This document shows positions 42,475-50,269 of a DNA stretch of 64,000 nucleotides, in pieces; position 1 is the first letter of the stretch; each line of letters opens with the position of its first letter. Under the pieces are notes generated by a model, which ran no database searches, was not told the origin of the DNA, and was given only the letters and a program-made list of their open reading frames with translations. The stretch is from assembly GCF_000380165.1 (NCBI RefSeq), contig NZ_KB904636.1, positions 118,127 through 182,126 of the forward strand, in the 5' to 3' direction. Position numbers and translations under genes: made by a program. This DNA is from Wenjunlia vitaminophila DSM 41686 (GTDB lineage Bacteria > Actinomycetota > Actinomycetes > Streptomycetales > Streptomycetaceae).

Positions 42475-43593
42475 TCAGCCGGACGTGCGCAGCCGGGCGA
42501 CGAAGGCCGACAGGGCGGCGAACTGCTCGGCCAGACCGCCCGGCCCCCCGTCGGGGTCCTTGAAGTAGAAGCCGAGGTCGGGCAGCGGGCCCGACAGACC
42601 CGCCTGGTGGGCCCGGGCCACCAGGCGGACCAGGTCCAGGACCAGGGGCGCGGCCAGCGCGGAGTCGCAGCCCTGCCAGATGGTCTGCAGGACCATCCGG
42701 GTGCCGAGGAACCCCTCGAAGGCGACGTGGTCCCAGGCGGTCTTCCAGTCGCCCAGCGCGGGCACGTCGTCGATGTGCACCTCGCCCTGCGGCGCATGGC
42801 CCAGGGTGTCGGTCAGCACGCGCGCCTTCCCCGCGTTCTTGGCGGCGGCCGCCGCCGGGTCGGACAGGGCGGCGCCGTCACCGCCGCCCAACAGGTTGGT
42901 TCCGGACCACGCCCGCACCGTCAGGGCCCGCTGACTGAACATCGGCGCGAGGACGGCGCGCAGCAGCGTCTGTCCGGTCTTGCCGTCACGGCCCGCGTGC
43001 GGCAGTCCGCTGTCCGCCGCGAGGGAGGCCAGTGCCGGGGAGCGCAACCCCGTGGAAGGGGTGAAGTTGACGTACGGGCAGCCGGCACGCAGGGCCGCCG
43101 CCGCGTACAGCGAGCTGGGTGGCAGACGGGGGTCGTCGGGGTGGGCCGCCGGCTCGGTGGTGGCGACGTTGACCACGACCACCCGGGGCAGGTCGTGGCG
43201 GGTGGCGAAGGACGCGATGTCGGCGGCGAAGGACGCGATCAACTCGTCATCGGTGCGGGTGTCCCCCGTGGACGGGCCTCCCGGGCGCACCTCACGGTCG
43301 GCCTCGGCCAGTTCCCGGGCGACGGCCGCGGGCAGGTCGTGGGGCAGGACCCCGGCGGCGGCGAGCTCGGCCGCCTTGCCGGGCAGCGTGCGGTCGGTGG
43401 GGTCGTGCCCCCCGAACACCAGGGATGACAACGGCGGCCAGGCGACGTCGGCGAACGCCGGGGCGGCGGTGACTATGCCGGTCGGAGGGTGCAGGCCCGC
43501 GGCGATCGCCGCGCACCCGGCGACCGTTGTCGTCGCGACGGAACCGCGCGCTCCGATCAGCCAGACTCCGGTTCGGGCATCGGTGGGGGTCAA
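42475..43593 (-). CDS. Inositol-3-phosphate-synthase-family protein
   Basis: The 372-residue product resembles the myo-inositol-phosphate synthase family. It starts with a Rossmann motif 'GVWLIGARGSVATTTVAGCA' and contains 'PYVNFTPSTGLRSPALA', 'GRDGKTGQTLLRAVLAPMF' and 'NLLGGGDGAALSDP', all characteristic of the family (the DGKTG segment binds phosphate). The family cyclises glucose 6-phosphate to inositol 3-phosphate with NAD. This branch is not the single-copy actinobacterial Ino1 of phospholipid synthesis; similar genes occur in sugar-modification and ebo-type clusters. The TTG start at 43593 has GGGAG 5 bp upstream. It follows the Gfo/Idh/MocA gene by 57 bp and is likely in one operon. 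Substrate uncertain. Confidence 0.8.
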   Translation of the reverse strand: MTPTDARTGVWLIGARGSVATTTVAGCAAIAAGLHPPTGIVTAAPAFADVAWPPLSSLVFGGHDPTDRTLPGKAAELAAAGVLPHDLPAAVARELAEADREVRPGGPSTGDTRTDDELIASFAADIASFATRHDLPRVVVVNVATTEPAAHPDDPRLPPSSLYAAAALRAGCPYVNFTPSTGLRSPALASLAADSGLPHAGRDGKTGQTLLRAVLAPMFSQRALTVRAWSGTNLLGGGDGAALSDPAAAAAKNAGKARVLTDTLGHAPQGEVHIDDVPALGDWKTAWDHVAFEGFLGTRMVLQTIWQGCDSALAAPLVLDLVRLVARAHQAGLSGPLPDLGFYFKDPDGGPGGLAEQFAALSAFVARLRTSG

Positions 43594-43650
43594 TGCTGCT
43601 CCCTGTGGGGTGAGATGGGTGGTGTGGGGCGGTCCTCGGGGTGCGGTCCT

Positions 43651-44862
43651 TCAGGGGCGGTCGGGGTCGGTGCTCCCGGACGGGACGGGCGTGTAGACGG
43701 CGTTGCGTGCGGCGCTGTCCTGCACGGCGGCGAGGACGCGCTGCACCTGTAGTCCGTCGGCGAACGACGGCGATGGCTCGGTGCCCCGGGCGATCGCCGT
43801 CACCAGGTCGCGGGCCTGGTGGGTGAAGGTGTGTTCGTAGCCCAGGGCATGGCCCGGTGGCCACCATGCCTGCAGGTAGGGATGTTCTGGTTCGGTGACC
43901 ACCACGCGGGTGAAGCCGGAGTCGGCCCCGGGTGCGCGGTGGTCGTGGACGAGCAGCTCGTTGAGGCGCTCCAGGTCGAAGGCGAGCGAACCGAGTTCGC
44001 CGCTGACCTCGAACCGCAGGGCGTTCTTGCGGCCCGCGGCCATGCGGCTGGCCTCGACGGAGACGAGTGCGCCCGAGGCGAGCCGCCCGGCGAACACCGC
44101 GGCGTCGTCCACGGTGACCGGGCCGCGGGCGACCTGCGCGGGTGGCGAGGAGGGGGCGGGGTGGCCGGGGAGGGGGCGTTGCCGGACGAAGGTCTCGGTG
44201 AGGGCGGAGACGCCGAGCAGCGGTTCTCCCGCCAGGTACTGGGCCAGGTCCACCGCGTGCGCGCCGAGGTCGCCGAGCGCCCCGGACCCCGCCCGTTCGC
44301 GGCGCAGTCGCCAGGTCAGCGGAACGTCCGGGTCCACCAGCCAGTCCTGCAGGTACGCCACCCGCACGTGCCGCAGGGTGCCGAGCCGGCCCTCGGCGAT
44401 CAGGTGGCGGGCACGGGTGACCGCGGGGACCCGGCGGTAGTTGAAGCCGACCATGGCCACCTGTCCCCGGGACCGGGCCGCCCGGGCGGCGGCGGCCATG
44501 GCCTCGGCCTCGGCCACCGAGTTGGCCAGCGGCTTCTCGCACAGCACGTGCTTGCCTGCCTCCAGCGCGGCGATCGCGATCTGGGCGTGGCTGTCCCCCG
44601 GGGTGCAGATGTCCACCAGGTGCACGTCGTCCCGGGCCACCAGGTCCCGCCAGTCGGTCTCGGCCGCGGCCCAACCGTGGCGGTCCGCCGCGGCGCGCAC
44701 CGCCGACGGTTCGCGTCCGCAGATCGCCGCGAGGACGGGCCTCAGGGGGAGGTCGAAAACGTGACTGACGGTGCGCCAGCCCTGGGAGTGGGCCTGGCCC
44801 ATGAACGCGTACCCGACCATGCCGACGCCTAGTTCGGGCGCGTGGCCGTCGGTGTGGTGCAT
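43651..44862 (-). CDS. Gfo/Idh/MocA-family sugar oxidoreductase
   Basis: The 403-residue protein has an N-terminal NAD(P) fold ('ELGVGMVGYAFMGQAHSQGW'), the conserved 'AGKHVLCEKPLANSVAEAEA' with catalytic Lys, and a C-terminal beta-sheet domain with 'GALGDLGAHAVDLAQYLAGE' (His/Asp region of the substrate pocket). It probably oxidises or reduces a hydroxyl of a sugar or inositol. The ATG at 44862 has GAGGAGAACCGC directly upstream, a strong site that excludes the earlier Met. The gene lies between the ROK regulator and the inositol-phosphate-synthase-like gene. Together with DUF1080 it suggests a 3-keto-sugar route; that is inference from family pairings. Confidence 0.9.
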   Translation of the reverse strand: MHHTDGHAPELGVGMVGYAFMGQAHSQGWRTVSHVFDLPLRPVLAAICGREPSAVRAAADRHGWAAAETDWRDLVARDDVHLVDICTPGDSHAQIAIAALEAGKHVLCEKPLANSVAEAEAMAAAARAARSRGQVAMVGFNYRRVPAVTRARHLIAEGRLGTLRHVRVAYLQDWLVDPDVPLTWRLRRERAGSGALGDLGAHAVDLAQYLAGEPLLGVSALTETFVRQRPLPGHPAPSSPPAQVARGPVTVDDAAVFAGRLASGALVSVEASRMAAGRKNALRFEVSGELGSLAFDLERLNELLVHDHRAPGADSGFTRVVVTEPEHPYLQAWWPPGHALGYEHTFTHQARDLVTAIARGTEPSPSFADGLQVQRVLAAVQDSAARNAVYTPVPSGSTDPDRP

Positions 44863-45046
44863 GCGGTTCTCCTCGACGCTGGGCGGTTGGGGCAGCGGCA
44901 GCCCCACCGTGGGCGGCTGACCGCCGGGCCGGCACGGCCCGGGGTCGGTGCCGGCCCGGGAGCGGGCTCACCGGGGAACGACGTGGTGGTGCCGGGAACG
45001 GGGACCGGGGAGTCGTGAGGGCCGGGCCGACCGGCCGGTGGTGGGG

Positions 45047-46228
45047 TCAGGCCGGTGAGAAGAGGTGGTCGCTGATGAGGCGGGCGGCACCGATCACTCC
45101 GGCGGCGGCCCCGAGTTCGCCGAGGACGATGGGGAGGTTGCCGGTGGCCAGCGAGGGGGACTGCCGGTAGACCTGGGTGCGGACGCCGGCGAGCAGGTCG
45201 TGCCCGAGCCCGGCGACACCACCGGCGATGACCACCATGCCCGGGTTGAAGTAGCTGATCAGGACGGCGACGATCTGACCCACGCGGTGGCCTCCGGCGC
45301 GGACCAGTTCGAGTGACGCGACGTCGCCGACCGCGGCGGCGGCCGTGAGGTCGGCCGCGGTCAGGTGCCCCGCGGTCTCCCACCGGGCGGCGAGCTCGGG
45401 TGACCTGCCGGAGCGGGCCGCGTCCTGCGCGTCCCTGGCCAGGGCGCCGCCGCCGACGTGCGCCTCCAGGCAGCCGCTGTTGCCGCAGGCACAGGGCCGC
45501 CCGTCGGGTTGGACCTGGATGTGTCCGATGTCCCCCGCGCTGCCGGTGGTACCGCGGTGGACCTGGCCGCCGACGACGATGCCGCAGCCGATACCCGTAC
45601 CGATCTTGATGCACAGGAAGTCCGCGACGAAACGTGCGACGCCCGCGTGCTGCTCCCCCATGGCCATCAGGTTCACGTCGTTGTCGACCATGACGGGGCA
45701 GCCGAGTTCCTGACTGAGCGCCTCGCGTACGGGAAAGCCGTCCCACCCCGGCATGATCGGCGGCAGCACCGGCACGCCCTCGGGGAAGCGGACCGGGCCG
45801 GGGACACCGACGCCGGCCCCGGCGAAGCCGTCGCCCTGTCTCAGCTCGGCCGCCATCGCCAGCACCTGTTCGAAGACGACGACGGGCCCCTGCCGCACGT
45901 CCATGGGACGGGTCAGGTGGCCGAGCACCTCCAGTTCGGCGTTGGTGACGGCCACGTCGATCGAGGTGGCGCCGATGTCCACGGCGAGGAAACGCAGCTC
46001 CGGGGCGAGCCGGAGGGTCCATGGGCGACGACCGCCGGGGCCGTTGGCCTGCCTGTCCGCGACGACCAGGCCGGAGCCGAGGAGCCGCTCGACCTCCACG
46101 GCGAGCCTGGAGCGGGACAGGTCTGTCTGCTCCCCGAGCCGCGCCCGGGTGGTGGGGCCGCCGTCCCGCAGCAGCCGCAGCAGCCGCGCCTGTTGTGCGG
46201 TGCCGGGCCGCGCCGTCATCCGTCGCAC
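45047..46228 (-). CDS. ROK-family transcriptional regulator
   Basis: The 393-residue protein has an N-terminal winged helix ('ARLLRLLRDGGPTTRARLGE', 'DLSRSRLAVEVERLLGSG') and a ROK domain with 'FLAVDIGATSIDVAVTNAEL', 'GVGVPGPVRFPEG' and the zinc motif 'CACGNSGCLEAHVG'. ROK repressors release DNA on binding a sugar. Two starts are possible: GTG 46228, 4 bp after GGGGAGGG, and ATG 46219. It is the first gene of the minus-strand carbohydrate locus and is followed after 184 bp by the oxidoreductase. Repeats at 46299-46339 are operator candidates. Confidence 0.9.
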   Translation of the reverse strand: MRRMTARPGTAQQARLLRLLRDGGPTTRARLGEQTDLSRSRLAVEVERLLGSGLVVADRQANGPGGRRPWTLRLAPELRFLAVDIGATSIDVAVTNAELEVLGHLTRPMDVRQGPVVVFEQVLAMAAELRQGDGFAGAGVGVPGPVRFPEGVPVLPPIMPGWDGFPVREALSQELGCPVMVDNDVNLMAMGEQHAGVARFVADFLCIKIGTGIGCGIVVGGQVHRGTTGSAGDIGHIQVQPDGRPCACGNSGCLEAHVGGGALARDAQDAARSGRSPELAARWETAGHLTAADLTAAAAVGDVASLELVRAGGHRVGQIVAVLISYFNPGMVVIAGGVAGLGHDLLAGVRTQVYRQSPSLATGNLPIVLGELGAAAGVIGAARLISDHLFSPA

Positions 46229-46714
46229 GCGCCCTCCCCTTCCTCCCCGGTCGCGTGGGTATCCCACGGACCGTCCGGGCCAAGTGGAAGGAAACGTAGC
46301 AGCACTTTGTCCGAACGAGAAGAAGTTGCGCAGCACTTCAACGAACTTTCTCCATGAACAGACAAAGTCTGGCTGGCCGGGCTTCCTCACACCTGGTCGG
46401 CGGTGGTGGCCGGCAACGGACGGGCCACACCAACGGCGGAGCGACCGAGCAGCAGGAGGCGACTTGACCGTGTGATCCCCGTCCTCGTGCCGGAACCCGT
46501 GCCCGTGGCAGGGCCGACGGGCGTCCGGTGAACGACGTTCCCCAGGACCGCTGCCGGGGCGAGGTTCATCCGTGCGGGTGGAGCGTTTGGCATCCCAGCC
46601 CCATTACCAGCAGCCGGGCGCGGCCGTCCCCGTGACGGGCCCCCGCGACTGATCCTGGGGCGTGCCGGCCTGGGGGGCGACGGGCTGGTCGTTCAGCGAG
46701 GGCAGGTCGGCCCG
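46229..46714. other. 486-bp intergenic region upstream of the ROK gene
   Basis: The AT-richer stretch 46280-46375 stands out. It contains ACTTTGTC (46304-46311) and GACAAAGT (46361-46368) as a distant inverted pair, besides the repeats listed separately. The part from 46380 to 46714 shows no credible gene. Confidence 0.4.
46299..46339. promoter_or_regulatory. Repeat cluster, candidate ROK operator
   Basis: GCAGCACTT occurs as a direct repeat at 46299-46307 and 46330-46338, 31 bp apart. The second copy also forms the inverted pair GAAGT (46322-46326) and ACTTC (46335-46339) with 8 bp between. It lies 70-110 bp upstream of the ROK start. Confidence 0.42.
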
Positions 46715-47374
46715 TTACTCGTACCGGTACTTCAGCGAGTCCGCCTCCGTCTGCTCGACGTCAGCGATCGTCAGCTCCGGCAGCCGCAACTGGGCCAGCG
46801 TCACCTCGGCCGAGGTCGGCTGGGCGTCCGCCGACAGCCACTGCTCCGGCTTCCAGGCCGCGCTGCGCAGGAGCGACTTGGGGCAGTGCGGGTAGACCTC
46901 CTCGATCCCCACCACCAGCGCACTGGCCGGCGGCTTGCCCACGGCGGTCAGCCGCGACAGCAGCTCCGGGCGGGTGGAGACGCAGGCCCGGCCGTTCACC
47001 CTGAGCGTCGTGGTGCGCCCCGGTATGACGAACAGCAGCCCGGCCCGTCCGGTGGCGACGACGTTCTGCAGGGTGTCGAGACGCTTGTTGCCCGTCGCGT
47101 CCGGTATCGCCACCGTCCGTGCGTCCAGGACGGCGACGAACCCCGCGGGGCCGCCGCGCGGGGAAACGTCACAGTTGCCGTCGGCGTCCGCACTGGCGAC
47201 CAGGACCAGCGACGAGCATCCGATCAACCGCTGGGTCTGCTCGGTGAGCTCGGTCATCTGCTTGCGCACGGCCGCGTCGCTGGGGAGTCCGTAGGCTCGG
47301 CGCAGGGCCTCCTGGTCGCGCACGGCGTCGAGGCGAAGCGAGTCGAATGCACTGCTGGCAACGGGTGACGTCAT
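46715..47374 (-). CDS. FMN-dependent PPOX-fold flavoprotein
   Basis: The 219-residue protein resembles the MSMEG_1061-type group of pyridoxamine-5'-phosphate-oxidase-fold proteins. Key segments are 'SLVLVASADADGNCDVSPRG', 'TVAIPDATGNKRLDTLQNVV', 'GLLFVIPGRTTTLRVNGRAC' and 'HCPKSLLRSAAWKPEQW'. These flavoproteins use FMN, or F420 in related groups, for small-molecule reduction in the cytosol; the substrate is unknown. ATG 47374 is preferred over the ATG 6 bp earlier because AGGG then stands about 8 bp away. It lies 182 bp downstream of the MOSC gene on the same strand and is probably a separate unit. Confidence 0.87.
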   Translation of the reverse strand: MTSPVASSAFDSLRLDAVRDQEALRRAYGLPSDAAVRKQMTELTEQTQRLIGCSSLVLVASADADGNCDVSPRGGPAGFVAVLDARTVAIPDATGNKRLDTLQNVVATGRAGLLFVIPGRTTTLRVNGRACVSTRPELLSRLTAVGKPPASALVVGIEEVYPHCPKSLLRSAAWKPEQWLSADAQPTSAEVTLAQLRLPELTIADVEQTEADSLKYRYE

Positions 47375-47556
47375 ACCCATGACCCTATGGGACCGACTTG
47401 TCGTTGATCCTTGGTCGGTGAGCGCGGGCCACGGGGACGGTCGCGCCCGCCGTCCACCCAGCCGAACCCGCAGGCCACCATGCCCCGAGATCACCTTCGG
47501 GTCCCCCCGACAGGGGCCGGGCCCCGTATACGGACGGCTTCGACGGCAAACCGCCG

Positions 47557-48267
47557 CTAGACGAGCGCGACGGCGTCTCCCACCCGCACCGCCCCCGGGG
47601 CCGCGACGGTGGCCAGCGCGTCCAGCCGGGCTCCGTGCGCGTCGGCGACGGCTCGCAGCACCAACGACGAGTGAGGCAGGTCCTGCTGGGCCTCGTTGGT
47701 CATCACACACCGCTCGCTGGACCGCACGAACTCCACGCGCATGACGTCGCCGATCCGCGCCTCGTTCCCGAACCACTCGTCCTCCACGAAAGGAGGGGTG
47801 CCCGGCGGTGTCCGGACCAGGAGGTTCGGCCGGAACCTCCGCTCATCGACCGGGACGCCCGGCACGGCCGAGCGCACCCAGTCGAGGGTGGCCGTGGTCA
47901 GGACGCTCAGCGGAAGCTGGTCGAAGTGGGAGATGGCGTCCTCACGGGCCACTTCGACGTCCTCCCGGCCGAGGTAGCGGCGGATGTAGGCAGTCGGATC
48001 CGCAACGGCCACGCCCTGTGGATCCAGCAGTTCGGGCTCGCCGACGCCGTCCACGTACCGGGAGCGTAGCTGCAGCAGACCCGGCATCCTGCGGAAGCGG
48101 CGGGTGTTCTTGCCGGAGCCGAACTTCCCCCCGGCGTCACGCACCGCGAAGAGACGGTCGCCGAGCAGGCCCCTGGCGTCAACGTCCACCCGCTGTAGCC
48201 GCTCACCACCGGTCGACTTGATCGGGTAACGCCAGATCCGTTCGACCACGCCAACCACGTCCACCAT
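47557..48267 (-). CDS. MOSC-domain protein
   Basis: The 236-residue protein has an N-terminal beta-barrel MOSC_N part ('VGVVERIWRYPIKSTGGERL', 'LLGDRLFAVRDAGGKFGSGK') and a MOSC core ('RFRPNLLVRT', 'RIGDVMRVEFVRSSERCVMT'). The single core Cys in 'SSERCVMTNEAQ' is the likely sulfur- or molybdenum-cofactor-binding residue known in the family. MOSC proteins act in molybdenum-cofactor-dependent reduction or sulfur transfer. It starts 10 bp downstream of the propeller gene stop and is probably co-transcribed, with a weak ribosome-binding site that points to coupling. No molybdenum-cofactor genes are near. Confidence 0.88.
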   Translation of the reverse strand: MVDVVGVVERIWRYPIKSTGGERLQRVDVDARGLLGDRLFAVRDAGGKFGSGKNTRRFRRMPGLLQLRSRYVDGVGEPELLDPQGVAVADPTAYIRRYLGREDVEVAREDAISHFDQLPLSVLTTATLDWVRSAVPGVPVDERRFRPNLLVRTPPGTPPFVEDEWFGNEARIGDVMRVEFVRSSERCVMTNEAQQDLPHSSLVLRAVADAHGARLDALATVAAPGAVRVGDAVALV

Positions 48268-48277
48268 CCAGGGGACG

Positions 48278-49360
48278 CTACAGGACGCCCGACCCGGTCG
48301 TACGCGCTGTCGGAACACGCCCCGTGGAAGGCAGCGGCACCACGGCGACGGCGACCGCCCCGGTGGCCGGGTCGCCCGCGTTGTACAGCACCGACGTGCC
48401 GTCGGGGGTGAAGACCGGGTGGGGATGACGGGGGTGGCTGTCGGCCCCGGTACGGGCAAGCACGGTCCGCGTACCGGTGGCGACCTCGACCAGGAGCACG
48501 TCGGAGGTGTGCCCGGCGTTGTCCCACCCCCGCCCGGGGGCGTCGTGCGGGCCGGTGGTGTCCACCACGGCCCAGCGCCCGTCGCGGCTGATGTCGCAGT
48601 GCCAGTCACGCTCGCCACCGCTGACCAGGCGGGCCCCCCGGCCATCGGGGTGGACCATGTAGAGACCGCGGGGGCCGGCCTCGCTGACGCCGTAGGCACA
48701 CACCACGGCGCCGAGGTCGTGGAACATCCACCGCTCGTGGCCCACGGCCAGCGGGCCCTGGTCGTAGACGCAGGCGCCGTCAGGGGCGTGGTCGGGGTGC
48801 CAGGCCCAGACGCGGTCCCGGACGTCGCACGCCGGCCCCTCGTGGGAGTAGGCGAGCCACGACTGGTCATGGGGACTGTGGCAGGGATGGTTCGCGAACC
48901 AACCGGTGGCGAACAACTGACGGACCTGCCCCGTCAGCGAAACCTCCAGGCAGCGGACGGGAACCCGCTGGTGGAGCGGGTGTTCCATCACCACCACCCG
49001 GTCTCCCTCGGCGGTGATCGAACACAGGTCCTGCAGGGTGTGACCGTCGGCGGCGGCGTAGAGCCGTTCGAGGGTGCCCGACTCCAGGTCCAGGACGTAC
49101 AGGGTCCCGTTCCAGGTGAAGGCCGCGCGTTCGGCGGCCAGCGCCACGTCCGGCCACACGGGACCGCCGGGGCCCGGCGTCGAGGGGGGAAGCTCACACA
49201 GCGGCCGCTCGTCGGTGGTCGGTCCACGCCACCGCACACTGCTCAGGCCGGTCCCCCCGACGGCGGGTGAGTAGCGGGCCAGGACCAGCCGTTCACCACC
49301 GTGGTGGAACCCGTTGGTGTGCGGGTAGGGCAGGTGCGCGGCGTCCAGCAGGGGGGTCAT
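48278..49360 (-). CDS. Oligogalacturonate-lyase-like seven-bladed propeller protein
   Basis: The 360-residue protein is predicted cytosolic, with no signal peptide. Its repeats resemble the oligogalacturonate lyase (pectate lyase 22) propeller. The most telling text is 'HSPHDQSWLAYSHEGPACDV' followed by 'RDRVWAWHPDH', matching the 'SPTDP...FCHEGPW...R.W' signature, and 'TNGFHHGGERLVLARYS' near the N-terminus. True enzymes bind manganese with three His and a Gln; several His are here ('ANHPCHSPHDQ'), but I cannot confirm all ligands. It may be a lyase or only a related propeller. The ATG at 49360 is divergent from a GNAT gene. It heads an operon with the MOSC gene. Confidence 0.72.
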   Translation of the reverse strand: MTPLLDAAHLPYPHTNGFHHGGERLVLARYSPAVGGTGLSSVRWRGPTTDERPLCELPPSTPGPGGPVWPDVALAAERAAFTWNGTLYVLDLESGTLERLYAAADGHTLQDLCSITAEGDRVVVMEHPLHQRVPVRCLEVSLTGQVRQLFATGWFANHPCHSPHDQSWLAYSHEGPACDVRDRVWAWHPDHAPDGACVYDQGPLAVGHERWMFHDLGAVVCAYGVSEAGPRGLYMVHPDGRGARLVSGGERDWHCDISRDGRWAVVDTTGPHDAPGRGWDNAGHTSDVLLVEVATGTRTVLARTGADSHPRHPHPVFTPDGTSVLYNAGDPATGAVAVAVVPLPSTGRVPTARTTGSGVL

Positions 49361-49560
49361 CGAGGACCGCCTTCCAGAACCAGGTCTCGGGGGTTCCACG
49401 GACCGCCCGGGCCCCACGCCGTTGGGGAAGCTCCTGGACGGGCGCCGACGATGCTATCCCCGCACCGCACGGAGCGGACGAACCGTCCGGGGGGCGGCCG
49501 GAAACGGGCGTGGCTTCCGGCGCCCCCGGTCGGGTGAGCGGGGGACTATCATCCGGAGGC

Positions 49561-50106
49561 ATGAGTGACGTGGTGACCTTCCGTGACGCCACCGAGGCGG
49601 ACGTGCCGGCGCTGGTGGCACTGGTGCAGTCCGCCTACCGGGGAGAGGCCAGTCGGGCCGGCTGGACCACGGAAGCCGACCTGCTCGACGGGCAGCGCAC
49701 CGACCCCGAGACGATGCGTGAGACCCTGCGGACCCCGGGGAGCGTGCTGCTGACCGTCGAGCGCGACCGGGCCCTGGTGGCCTGCTGTCACATCACGCAC
49801 CAGGCGGCCGCGGAGACCGGCGGCTCCGCCTCCTTCGGGTTGTTCGCCGTGTCGCCCCGGTTGCAGGGCGAGGGCCTGGGCAAAGCGGTCCTGGCCGAAG
49901 CCGAACGCCGGGCAGTGCTCGAGTGGGACGTGGAGGAGATGCGGATGCAGGTCATCTCCGTACGCCGGGACATCATCGCCTGGTACGAGCGCCGCGGCTA
50001 CCTGCGCAGCGGCCGGACCAGCCCGTTCCCCTACGGTGACGAGCGCTTCGGCCTGCCCCGGCGGTCCGACCTGGCCTTCGAGTTGCTGGTCAAGACCCTG
50101 CGCTGA
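49561..50106 (+). CDS. GNAT-family N-acetyltransferase
   Basis: The 181-residue protein has the GNAT acetyl-CoA-binding motif A ('FGLFAVSPRLQGEGLGKAVL') and motif B ('DIIAWYERRGYLRSG'). N-terminal text 'VTFRDATEADVPALVALVQS' and 'AYRGEASRAGWTTEADLLDG' places it in the branch with the 'YRG.....GWT.E..L..G' signature common in actinobacteria. It acetylates an unknown amine in the cytosol. The ATG at 49561 fits the family start; GGAGG is adjacent to it and a GGGGGA stretch lies about 15 bp upstream, so translation signals are not ideal. It is divergent from the propeller gene. Confidence 0.88.
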   Translation: MSDVVTFRDATEADVPALVALVQSAYRGEASRAGWTTEADLLDGQRTDPETMRETLRTPGSVLLTVERDRALVACCHITHQAAAETGGSASFGLFAVSPRLQGEGLGKAVLAEAERRAVLEWDVEEMRMQVISVRRDIIAWYERRGYLRSGRTSPFPYGDERFGLPRRSDLAFELLVKTLR

Positions 50107-50269
50107 GCAGCCGCCCCCACCGACGGAATGGCTCGTCACGGCGTCGTTCGGGGTGGGACTGGGCGTGGGACGTTGAGCCGGCCCGGGCGTCGGGGGACAC
50201 TCAACGCACCCGACGCGGTCACTGACAGTCGCTGACCGCTGCCCGTCCGTGACCGGTGAGGTGTCGTTG

